A DNA stretch of 64,000 nt, taken from assembly GCA_934655875.1 (NCBI GenBank), contig CAKUHB010000001.1, forward strand, positions 1 through 64,000, in the 5' to 3' direction. The stretch's first letter is position 1, and every line of letters starts with the position of its first letter. This document shows positions 54,837 to 62,571 of this stretch, one piece after another. The DNA is from an uncultured Oscillospiraceae bacterium. Lineage in GTDB: Bacteria; Bacillota; Clostridia; Oscillospirales; Oscillospiraceae. Under the pieces are notes generated by a model that saw only the letters and a list, made by a program, of their open reading frames with translations, did no database searches and was not told the DNA's origin. Position numbers and translations under genes: made by a program.

Positions 54837-55526
54837 ATGCAGCCCGTTGAAAGGATTCCGGTATGCAATCAGGTCGTCCGGGGGATTCAGGAGATCATCC
54901 AAGAGCGTCAATTGAAGCCGGGAGATAAGCTGCCGACAGAGCGCGAGCTTTGCGAGTCATTCGGTGTCGGCAGATCCACAGTTCGTGAGGCCATCCGGAC
55001 ATTGCAGGCGCTTGGCGTTCTGACGCTCATCCAGGGTCGCGGCGCATTCGTCGGCTCCAAGACCACCGCTTCCACGGATCTGACTCCATGGTTTAGCAAC
55101 ATGGAAATCAATATGCGCGATCTGATCGAAATTCGCCTGGCTGTCGAGCCGTTGAGCGTCCGCCTTGCGATCGAGCGCGCAAGTGAAGAAGAGATTGCGG
55201 AAATTGCCAAGATCCATAGTCTGTTTATCCAGACCGTCCCAAAAGATGATCCCGTGCTGCTTGCAAACTATGACGAGGCATTCCATATGGAGATCGCACG
55301 CGCGACCCACAACAAGCTCATGGTCAAGCTTCAGGAAGCCATCCGCCGGGAGGTATACGAAATGCGCATCCGCTCGTTCTCCGTCGCTGCTCGTATGTCC
55401 GGTGCTGTGGAGCCCCACGAGCGCATTCTTCACGCGTTCTATAAGCGGGACATCCACGATGGAATGGAAGCAATGACGCAGCATCTGACAGAAGCGTTCG
55501 CAGAAGTTCTTGACAACGAAGCGTAA
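54837..55526 (+). CDS. GntR/FadR-family regulator with FCD domain
   Basis: 229 residues. Winged helix at about 5-70 (KLPTERELCESFGVGRSTVREAIRTLQALGVL) and an all-helical FCD domain with metal-site pattern DEAFHMEIARATHN and PHERILHAF. The likely ligand is an acid or amino acid. The start at 54837 is preferred over 54831 because GTGAGGA ends right before 54831. Candidate binder of the ATTGTCTGAYGTC motif at 50209 and 50512. Confidence 0.88.
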   Translation: MQPVERIPVCNQVVRGIQEIIQERQLKPGDKLPTERELCESFGVGRSTVREAIRTLQALGVLTLIQGRGAFVGSKTTASTDLTPWFSNMEINMRDLIEIRLAVEPLSVRLAIERASEEEIAEIAKIHSLFIQTVPKDDPVLLANYDEAFHMEIARATHNKLMVKLQEAIRREVYEMRIRSFSVAARMSGAVEPHERILHAFYKRDIHDGMEAMTQHLTEAFAEVLDNEA

Positions 55527-55593
55527 CGCAGCAATCTGTTTGTCGTTTTTAAGGGTCAATTCTGATGATATACCGTCTTTGGAGGATGCTTGT

Positions 55594-56502
55594 ATGAAAA
55601 TTGTGAACTTTGGTTCCATGAATTTGGATCATGTCTATGCCGTTCCGCACTTTGTAAAGGGCGGTGAGACGCTGGCCGCCGATTCCATGAAGGATTGCGT
55701 CGGCGGCAAGGGACTCAATCAGTCTCTTGCTGTCGCGCGCAGCGGCGCTTCGATCTACCACGCCGGTATGCTTGGCGACGGCGGCGAGCTGCTGCGGGAC
55801 TGTCTGGAGAAAAGCGGCGTCGATGTTTCTCTGATTGAGCGCTGCGATGCGCCCCAGGGTCACACCGCCATCCAGGTCACGCCGGACGGGCAGAATTGCA
55901 TTCTCGTCTTCGGCGGCTCCAACCAGCAGATCGACCACGCATATATCGACCGCGTACTTGCAGGCTTTGCGCCCGGCGACTATCTGATGCTGCAAAACGA
56001 AATTTCGTGTCTGGAATATCTGCTCTCCGCCGCCGATCGCCGCGGGTTGAAAATCGTTCTGAACGCTTCTCCGATCGATGAAGCGCTTCTGCGGCTTCCG
56101 CTCGAGCATCTGGAGTGGCTGGTCGTCAACGAGATCGAGTGTGCAGCAATTGCCGGGATCGCGGATCCCATGCAGGCGGTCCGTGCGCTCCAGCAAAAAT
56201 ACCCCAGGATCGGCATTTTGCTGACGCTTGGCGCAGACGGCTCCATCTGCTGGAAAGATGGCTGCGAGTACCGCCAGACCGCTTTCCCGGTTCGCGCAGT
56301 CGACACGACCGGCGCCGGAGATACCTTCGTCGGGTACTTCATCGGCTGTCTCACACAGGGAATGCCTGTACAGGAGACCATGCGCACCGCGTCCGCCGCT
56401 TCCGCAATCTCCGTTACACAGTCCGGCGCAGCGGATTCCATCCCGTGGATGCGCGAGGTTCGCGCATTTATCGACTCGCGCGAAGCCGTCTCTGCAATGT
56501 AA
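55594..56502 (+). CDS. PfkB-family carbohydrate kinase (ribokinase-like)
   Basis: 302 residues. N-terminal NFGSMNLDHVYAV, CVGGKGLNQSLAVARSG near 36, and catalytic DTTGAGDTFVGYF with Asp243 as base. Phosphorylates a sugar or sugar acid, possibly a 2-keto-3-deoxy acid ahead of the DapA-family aldolase. GGAGG is 8 bases before the ATG. Confidence 0.88.
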   Translation: MKIVNFGSMNLDHVYAVPHFVKGGETLAADSMKDCVGGKGLNQSLAVARSGASIYHAGMLGDGGELLRDCLEKSGVDVSLIERCDAPQGHTAIQVTPDGQNCILVFGGSNQQIDHAYIDRVLAGFAPGDYLMLQNEISCLEYLLSAADRRGLKIVLNASPIDEALLRLPLEHLEWLVVNEIECAAIAGIADPMQAVRALQQKYPRIGILLTLGADGSICWKDGCEYRQTAFPVRAVDTTGAGDTFVGYFIGCLTQGMPVQETMRTASAASAISVTQSGAADSIPWMREVRAFIDSREAVSAM

Positions 56503-56523
56503 CGCAGCATCCCAAAACACAGC

Positions 56524-56556
56524 AAAACGTGCCGCCCCGCCGGGCGGCACGTTTTT
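56524..56556 (+). terminator. Terminator after the PfkB gene
   Basis: 14-bp arms (56524-56537, 56542-56555), 4-base loop, ending in TTTTT. Confidence 0.85.
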
Positions 56557-56607
56557 CGCATCCGCTCCCGGCAGGATCGGGCGCAGTCCCGCATTCCTTA
56601 CACTTTG

Positions 56608-56650
56608 TTTACAAGTTCTTTAGGTTCCCTTTAGCTTCCGGCGCTATGAT
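56608..56650 (+). promoter_or_regulatory. Response-regulator-like direct repeats and -10 box
   Basis: Three consecutive 11-bp units with consensus TTTAnnTTCC (starting at 56608, 56619 and 56630) end 4 bp before TATGAT (56645-56650), where a -35 would be. A weaker fourth unit may start at 56597. An 11-bp period at this position is typical of OmpR/PhoB-type activators. Confidence 0.65.
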
Positions 56651-56685
56651 ACAGGCACAACCAAGAAATAAGGAGGCTGTTTTTT

Positions 56686-58164
56686 ATGAAAAAGCTGATT
56701 GCATGTTTCCTCGCAGCAGCGATGCTGCTTTCCCTCGCAGCCTGTGCTTCGACCGCAGACACGGAAGAGACCGACTTGGCAGCCACGTCCGCTTCTGATG
56801 AAGCGCCGTCCGAAGCCACGGGCGAAGAAGCGCTCGCAATGGGTGACGGCGAAACGCCGCCCGAAAAGCCGGACGGCACACCGCCGGACAGCGAAAACGG
56901 CCAGCCCGGCGATCCCCCTGACGGCAATCCGCCTGACGGCGCACCCGGCGGCTTCGGCGGCAGCGGCGAAGTGACGCAGGGCACGAGCGCCAACACGATC
57001 TCCGAAGACTCGACCGTCACCGGCACAAGCTACACCTCGACCGGTGACGACGAAAACGCCCTCCGCGTTGACGGCGCGACCGTCACGCTGGACAGCGTCA
57101 CCGTCGACAAGAGCGCGGGCGCAACGTCCAACACCGAGGACGGCGATTTCTACGGCATGAACGCCGCCCTGCTCGCCACGAACGGCGCGGCGGTCACGAT
57201 CAAAAACGCGACTGTCACGTCCTCCGCGCAGAATGGCAACGGCGTGTTCAGCTATGGAGCAGGCACGACCGTCAACATCTCCGATTCCACCATCACGACG
57301 ACCGCCGATAATTCTGGCGGTATCCAGACGACCGGCTGCGGCACGACGAACGCCGAAAACCTGACCGTCACCACCTCCGGCAACTCGTCGGCGGCCATCC
57401 GCTCCGACCGCGGCGGCGGTACGGTCAATGTAACCGGCGGCAGCTATACCTCGAATGGCTATAACTCTCCCGCCGTCTACTCGACGGCAGCCATCACTGT
57501 CCGGAACGCGAAGCTGACCGCGAACAACTCCGAAGCGCTCGTCATCGAGGGCCAGAACTCCATTGCGCTTACAGGCTGCACCGTCACCGGCAACATGAGC
57601 AGCACGAAGGGCTCCAGCTCCGACGAGAATGTCCACACCGTCATGATCTACCAGTCCATGTCCGGCGACGCGGACGTCGGCACGTCCGAATTTTCCATGA
57701 CCGGCGGCTCGCTGACGGGCAAAAATGGCGACCTGTTCTACATCACGAACACCCACTGCATCCTGACGCTCTCCGGCGTAACGCTCCAGAATGAAGATTC
57801 TGACGGGTATCTGCTGCGCGTGACCGGCAATTCCGCGTCCCACGGCTGGGGCACAGCAGGCAGCAACGGCGCGCAGGTCGAGTTTACTGCCGACAATCAA
57901 GTGCTCAGCGGCAAGATCCTCGTCGACACGATCTCGACGCTGAACCTGACGCTCAAAAACGGCAGCAGCTTCACCGGCACGATCAATATTGCCGAAAACG
58001 CCGAGGGCGGCACGGCGGTCTCCGATAACGCCGTCGTGACGATCGAATCGGGCTGCACGTGGACGCTCACCGGCGACTGCACGATCACGAGCCTGACCAA
58101 CAACGGCACGATCAACTTCAATGGCCACACCATCACGCTCGCTGACGGCACCGTCCTTCGCTGA
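56686..58164 (+). CDS. Surface lipoprotein with right-handed beta-helix
   Basis: 492 residues. Signal peptide with lipobox LSLAAC (Cys20), a Pro/Gly/Asp-rich linker at about 55-95, then short Thr/Ser/Asn-rich repeats (VTVDKSAG, VTSSAQNGNG, ITTTADNSGG) typical of a parallel beta-helix, as in DUF4353/carbohydrate-binding-like proteins of gut Clostridia. Anchored outside; possibly polysaccharide binding. AAGGAGG upstream. Monocistronic. Confidence 0.8.
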   Translation: MKKLIACFLAAAMLLSLAACASTADTEETDLAATSASDEAPSEATGEEALAMGDGETPPEKPDGTPPDSENGQPGDPPDGNPPDGAPGGFGGSGEVTQGTSANTISEDSTVTGTSYTSTGDDENALRVDGATVTLDSVTVDKSAGATSNTEDGDFYGMNAALLATNGAAVTIKNATVTSSAQNGNGVFSYGAGTTVNISDSTITTTADNSGGIQTTGCGTTNAENLTVTTSGNSSAAIRSDRGGGTVNVTGGSYTSNGYNSPAVYSTAAITVRNAKLTANNSEALVIEGQNSIALTGCTVTGNMSSTKGSSSDENVHTVMIYQSMSGDADVGTSEFSMTGGSLTGKNGDLFYITNTHCILTLSGVTLQNEDSDGYLLRVTGNSASHGWGTAGSNGAQVEFTADNQVLSGKILVDTISTLNLTLKNGSSFTGTINIAENAEGGTAVSDNAVVTIESGCTWTLTGDCTITSLTNNGTINFNGHTITLADGTVLR

Positions 58165-58176
58165 AGCAGCCGTTCC

Positions 58177-58282
58177 TTGGCTCTCCCTTTGGGAGAGCCA
58201 GGGGATGCTCACAGACTAAAAACGGCTTCCCCGAAGCCTTTGGAAATCGCGCGAACCCCCGGAGCGGCAGCTCCGGGGGTTC
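58177..58282 (+). terminator. Two hairpins after the beta-helix gene
   Basis: A 10-bp hairpin at about 58178-58201 with TTT loop, and a 12-bp perfect hairpin at 58253-58282 with 6-base loop followed by a loosely T-rich tail. The second is the better terminator, shared with the convergent rmlA operon. Confidence 0.65.
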
Positions 58283-58325
58283 GTTGTCTCTTTTATGATC
58301 GTGTATAAGGCTTGCGTAGCCTGCT

Positions 58326-59204
58326 TCAGTTTTCCGCCCGCTCTTCCGCGACCTGTTCAAGGTATTTGCCGTAGGCAGTGTTTTTCAGCTCCTGCGCGCG
58401 GCGCAGGAGGTCGTCCTGGGTCAGGCAGCCCATGCGGTAGCCGATTTCCTCCAGACAGGCGACAAGGCGGCCGGTCTTTTTCTGGATCTCCCGGATGGTG
58501 CTGGCTGCGTGCAGAAGGCTCTCGGCGTGACCGGCGTCCAGCCACGTGAAGTCCTGCCCGAGCTTCACCACGTGCAGGTCTCCGCGCTCCAGATAGGCGG
58601 TATTGACCGCCGTGATCTCCAGCTCGCCGCGCGCGGAGGGCTCGATCTGCGCCGCAATATCGACGACGCTGTTGCGGTAGAAATACAATCCCGGCACGAT
58701 ATAGTTGGACTTCGGCTGCGCGGGCTTTTCCTCAATGGAGATCGCGTTGCCGTCCGCGTCAAACTCCACCACGCCAAACGGCCGCGGGTCGTCGACGTAA
58801 TAGCCGAAGATCCGCGCTTCCGCCGGGTCGTTTTTCGCTTCGCGCAGACTCTGCACAAGGGTCTGGCCGTAGAAGATATTGTCGCCCAGGATCAGGCACA
58901 CGTCGTCATCCCCGATAAAGGAGCGCCCCACGAGGAACGCGTCGGCAATGCCGCGCTGCACCTTCTGCACGCGATAGGTGATCTGGACGCCGAAGTCGCT
59001 GCCGTCACCGAGCAGGCGGATGAACGGCGCCATTTCGTCCGGCGGCGTGATGACCAGAATGTCCCGGATGCCCGCCTGCATGAGGACGGCCAGCGGGTAA
59101 TAGATGAGCGGCTTGTCATAGACCGGAATGAGCGGCTTGCACACCGGGAGCGTCATGGGATACATGCGCGTTCCCTTTCCGGCTGCGAGGATCAATCCTT
59201 TCAT
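58326..59204 (-). CDS. rmlA: Glucose-1-phosphate thymidylyltransferase
   Basis: 292 residues. Nucleotidyltransferase motif GLILAAGKGTRMYPMTLPVCKPLIPVYDKP at the N-terminus, LILGDNIFYG near 105 and EEKPAQPKSN near 160. Makes dTDP-glucose for surface polysaccharide. Last gene of the polysaccharide operon. Confidence 0.92.
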   Translation of the reverse strand: MKGLILAAGKGTRMYPMTLPVCKPLIPVYDKPLIYYPLAVLMQAGIRDILVITPPDEMAPFIRLLGDGSDFGVQITYRVQKVQRGIADAFLVGRSFIGDDDVCLILGDNIFYGQTLVQSLREAKNDPAEARIFGYYVDDPRPFGVVEFDADGNAISIEEKPAQPKSNYIVPGLYFYRNSVVDIAAQIEPSARGELEITAVNTAYLERGDLHVVKLGQDFTWLDAGHAESLLHAASTIREIQKKTGRLVACLEEIGYRMGCLTQDDLLRRAQELKNTAYGKYLEQVAEERAEN

Positions 59205-59225
59205 GGCTGCCCCTTTCCGGAGCCG

Positions 59226-61118
59226 CTACCGGCCGACGGCCGCTGACGGCTCCTGCTGTGTCGTTTCTGGCAAATGATATGTCGGAACCAGCTTCTGAAG
59301 AATGCTGCGGATCTCCGGGCTGTTTGCGTGACAGGCGGTATCCAGCTCCTTCAGCTCTTCCATGAGGGTACTGCGGTCAAAGTCGTTGAAGTGGCCAATA
59401 TAGATCAGCTCGTTCGGCGTCTTGTCCAGCCCTTCGTCCTGCATGAGCAGCTCCTCAAAGAGCTTTTCGCCCGGGCGCAGGCCGGTGTATACGATCGGGA
59501 TGTCCACGTCCGGCTCAAAGCCCGCCATGCGGATCATATTGCGTGCCAGATCATCGATCCGAACCGGCTCGCCCATGTCCAGCACGAAGACCTCGCCGTC
59601 CTTGGCATAGCAGCACGCCTGCAATACAAGCGACACTGCTTCGGAGATCGTCATGAAATAGCGGATAATATCCCGGTGCGTGACCGTGACCGGGCCGCCG
59701 CGCTTGATCTGTGAGAGGAAGAGCGGAATGACGCTGCCGTTGGAGCCCAGCACGTTTCCGAAGCGGACGGCGGCGAAGCGCGTTTTGGAGCTCTGCCCCA
59801 TGACCTGCACGATCATCTCGCAGATGCGCTTGGACGCGCCCATCACGCTCGTCGGGTTGACCGCCTTGTCGGTCGAAATGAGGATGAAAGCTTCGGCTCC
59901 ATACCGATCCGCCGCGCGGGCTGTCTGCAAGGTGCCGAAGACGTTATTTTTGATCGCTTCATTCGGGCTGTCCTCCATCAGGGGGACATGCTTGTGCGCC
60001 GCCGCGTGGCAGACGATCTGCGGGCGGTATTCGGCGAAGACCGATTCGATGCGCGCCTCGTCGCGCACGGAGCCGATCAGCGTCACAAGATCCAGCTCCG
60101 GATGCAAAACACGCAGCTCCTGCTGGATGGCGTAGGCGTTATTTTCGTAGATATCAAAGATGATGAGCCGCTTGGGTTTCTGCTGGGCGATCTGGCGGCA
60201 AAGCTCGCTGCCGATCGATCCGCCGCCGCCTGTCACGAGGACGGTCTTCCCGGCAAGATACGCGCCAACCTCGTTGAGGTCGGTCTGCACCTTATCGCGG
60301 CCGAGCAGATCCTCCACCTGAATGTCGCGGATCTGCTTGACGCGCACCTGTCCGCTGGCCAGCTGGTACAGGCCCGGCAGGATCTGCGTGCGGCAGCCGG
60401 TGCGCTGGCAGATCTCGATGATCTGGCGCTTATTCTGCGGTGAAAGCGTCGGGATGGCAAGAATGATGTCGGAAACGCGGTACTTTTCCACGGCCTTCTC
60501 GATCATGTCCCGCCCGCCGACGATCGGCACCGCGAGAAGATACGTGCCCTGCTTCTGCGCATCGTCGTCGATGATGCAGACGATGCGGTTCTGGCTCCGC
60601 TGGCTGCGCTGCAGCTCCCGCAGAACCATCGCGCCGCCCGCGCCCGCGCCAATGAGCATCGTCCGGCGCAGCGCCGCGTCACTGCGGCGGAACCAGCGCC
60701 GCGCGATCCTGTAAAAATACCGGATCAGCGTCAGCGCCAGAAACAAAAACAGCAGATTCAGGATCGGCAGGCTCCGCGGCAGCGCGATCCCCATGGCATG
60801 CCAGATGAGCATGCCCGCAAGCGTTGCAAACACGGCGGACAAAATGATATAGCGCAGCTCATCCACGCTCGCGTATTCCCAAAGACTCCGGTAGAGCCGG
60901 AACAGCGCAAAAATCGCGATGCACGCCACGGTATACACCGGCGCGGAGCGCAGGTAGGCCTGCACATAGCCGGACGCCTCCAGCGCGCCGATATTCAACT
61001 CGAACCGCAGCAGCAGCGCGGCCAGCACCATCGCATTGACCGCCAGAATATCCAGCAGCAAAAGCGTAACGACCCGGCTATGCCGTACCGTGTCGACAGG
61101 TTTTTTCTCTTTCTCCAT
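59226..61118 (-). CDS. PglF/CapD-like nucleotide-sugar 4,6-dehydratase, membrane form
   Basis: 630 residues. Four N-terminal membrane helices (to about 130), a CoA-binding-like middle domain (GAGAGGAMVLRELQRS), then an extended SDR domain with VTGGGGSIGSELCRQI and STDKAVNPTSVMGASKR, the latter typical of UDP-GlcNAc 4,6-dehydratases. Supplies an unusual sugar for glycan assembly. AGGAGAAGAG precedes the start at 61118. Confidence 0.9.
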   Translation of the reverse strand: MEKEKKPVDTVRHSRVVTLLLLDILAVNAMVLAALLLRFELNIGALEASGYVQAYLRSAPVYTVACIAIFALFRLYRSLWEYASVDELRYIILSAVFATLAGMLIWHAMGIALPRSLPILNLLFLFLALTLIRYFYRIARRWFRRSDAALRRTMLIGAGAGGAMVLRELQRSQRSQNRIVCIIDDDAQKQGTYLLAVPIVGGRDMIEKAVEKYRVSDIILAIPTLSPQNKRQIIEICQRTGCRTQILPGLYQLASGQVRVKQIRDIQVEDLLGRDKVQTDLNEVGAYLAGKTVLVTGGGGSIGSELCRQIAQQKPKRLIIFDIYENNAYAIQQELRVLHPELDLVTLIGSVRDEARIESVFAEYRPQIVCHAAAHKHVPLMEDSPNEAIKNNVFGTLQTARAADRYGAEAFILISTDKAVNPTSVMGASKRICEMIVQVMGQSSKTRFAAVRFGNVLGSNGSVIPLFLSQIKRGGPVTVTHRDIIRYFMTISEAVSLVLQACCYAKDGEVFVLDMGEPVRIDDLARNMIRMAGFEPDVDIPIVYTGLRPGEKLFEELLMQDEGLDKTPNELIYIGHFNDFDRSTLMEELKELDTACHANSPEIRSILQKLVPTYHLPETTQQEPSAAVGR

Positions 61119-61140
61119 GTCTCTTCTCCTGCGGCCACAC

Positions 61141-62571
61141 TCACCGGCCGCGCGTGGATGTTTCCTTTTCTCCGTAGCCCCTGTAGGACTTTCCGCTTCC
61201 GTAGCCATAATAGCCGCCGCTAAGCGTACTGCCGGTGGCGTAATTGATCACGCAGCCGAGGATCGGCAGTTCGCTGTCGGTCAGACTGCGCACAGCTTCC
61301 AGGATCTGCGTCTTGGACGCGTAGTTCTGCCGGACCGTCAGAATGGCGGCGTCGGCCAGTGCCGCAGCTTCCGACGCGTCGGCCAGCAGACCTGCCGGCG
61401 GCGTGTCGAGAATGACATACTGGAATGGCTTGCGGCAGGCGTCCACGAACGTCTTTGCTTCCGGCTTTGACAAAAGCTCCGCCGCATCGCGGCACGGGCT
61501 GCCGGCAAAGATGTAAAACAGGTTCTTGTTATCCGGACTCTGCCGGATGATCTGTCCGCAGGATGCGCCCTTCCGGAGGTATTCCACGAAGCCCTCCGCA
61601 TTTTTCTGGCGCATGCTCTCCGCCACGGACGGACTGCGCAGATCGCAGTCGATCAGAAGCGTCCGCGCGCCGCCTGCGGCCAGCGCCGCGGCAAGATTGG
61701 CCGCGACCGTCGTCTTGCCCTCGCCCGCCGTCGCGCTGGAGACGAGCAGGACACGGGCGTCCTGCTCCTGCATTTGCTTTTCCGTGCGAATGCGCATCAG
61801 CCGGACGGCTTCCATAAAGCCGGGATGATCCTGCCGCCGGTCATTCGGCCGGTACAGGAGATATCCGGTCTTCCGCTGTCCGCGCACCTGCGGCAGCACG
61901 CCCAGCACGCGCAGATTGACGAGCGACTTGAGCTCGTCCTCATTGTGCACCGTCGAGCGCAGCATCGTCAGCACGAAGGAGACCGCCAGCCAGATGACCG
62001 CGGCGATGATCGCGCCGCGCTTGGCCGCCTGCCGGTAATCGCGCGTATTTTCCGGCCGCTGCGGGACGCCGCTGTCGTCGAGCAGATTCATGACCGTCGG
62101 GCCGACGACAAACTCGGCGACCTCCGGATAGTTCCGGATGACCGATTGCAGCACGTTATAGGCCAGCTGCGCGTCGTTGGAGGTCACTGTCAGCGTAAAG
62201 ATGTTCGTATTACTCAGAACAGACGCCGACACGGACGGCATGGAGCTGATGCTCAGCTCCTGCATGACGCGCTCGCTGAGCGCGCCGCTCGTGAGAATAT
62301 AGGGAAAGGTCTTCGCCATCTGCTCGGCGGTGGTCGTATTGTAGCTGCGGATCTCCGATTGCAGGGCGTTCGTCACATAGACGGTAAACGTCGCGCTGGC
62401 CTTGTAGACCGGGCGGTAGGACCGGTACGTCCGCCAGCACAGCGCCGAGACGCAGATGATCAGCGCCGCCGCCAGCAGCAGCCACAGCCGCCGCAGCGTC
62501 TGCCAAAGATCCTGCAAAAACAGGCGCAGATCCAGACCGGGAATATTCAGTTCGCTGCTCTCATTGCTCAT
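61141..62571 (-). CDS. Wzz/BY-kinase fusion (capsule chain-length kinase), first copy
   Basis: 476 residues. N-terminal Wzz domain with membrane helices near 30-50 and 230-250, then a BY-kinase: Walker A ATAGEGKTT, Walker A' LLIDCDLRSP, Walker B VILDTPPAG, and a short Tyr-rich tail GGYYGYGSGKSYRGYGEK. Controls polymer length by tyrosine phosphorylation. Start at 62571 overlaps the upstream gene by 11 bp. Confidence 0.88.
   Translation of the reverse strand: MSNESSELNIPGLDLRLFLQDLWQTLRRLWLLLAAALIICVSALCWRTYRSYRPVYKASATFTVYVTNALQSEIRSYNTTTAEQMAKTFPYILTSGALSERVMQELSISSMPSVSASVLSNTNIFTLTVTSNDAQLAYNVLQSVIRNYPEVAEFVVGPTVMNLLDDSGVPQRPENTRDYRQAAKRGAIIAAVIWLAVSFVLTMLRSTVHNEDELKSLVNLRVLGVLPQVRGQRKTGYLLYRPNDRRQDHPGFMEAVRLMRIRTEKQMQEQDARVLLVSSATAGEGKTTVAANLAAALAAGGARTLLIDCDLRSPSVAESMRQKNAEGFVEYLRKGASCGQIIRQSPDNKNLFYIFAGSPCRDAAELLSKPEAKTFVDACRKPFQYVILDTPPAGLLADASEAAALADAAILTVRQNYASKTQILEAVRSLTDSELPILGCVINYATGSTLSGGYYGYGSGKSYRGYGEKETSTRGR

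Noticed and set aside
56881..56960. Repeat-rich Pro/Gly segment considered as collagen-like
   Set aside because: Only a short, irregular linker between lipobox and beta-helix; no Gly-X-Y periodicity.
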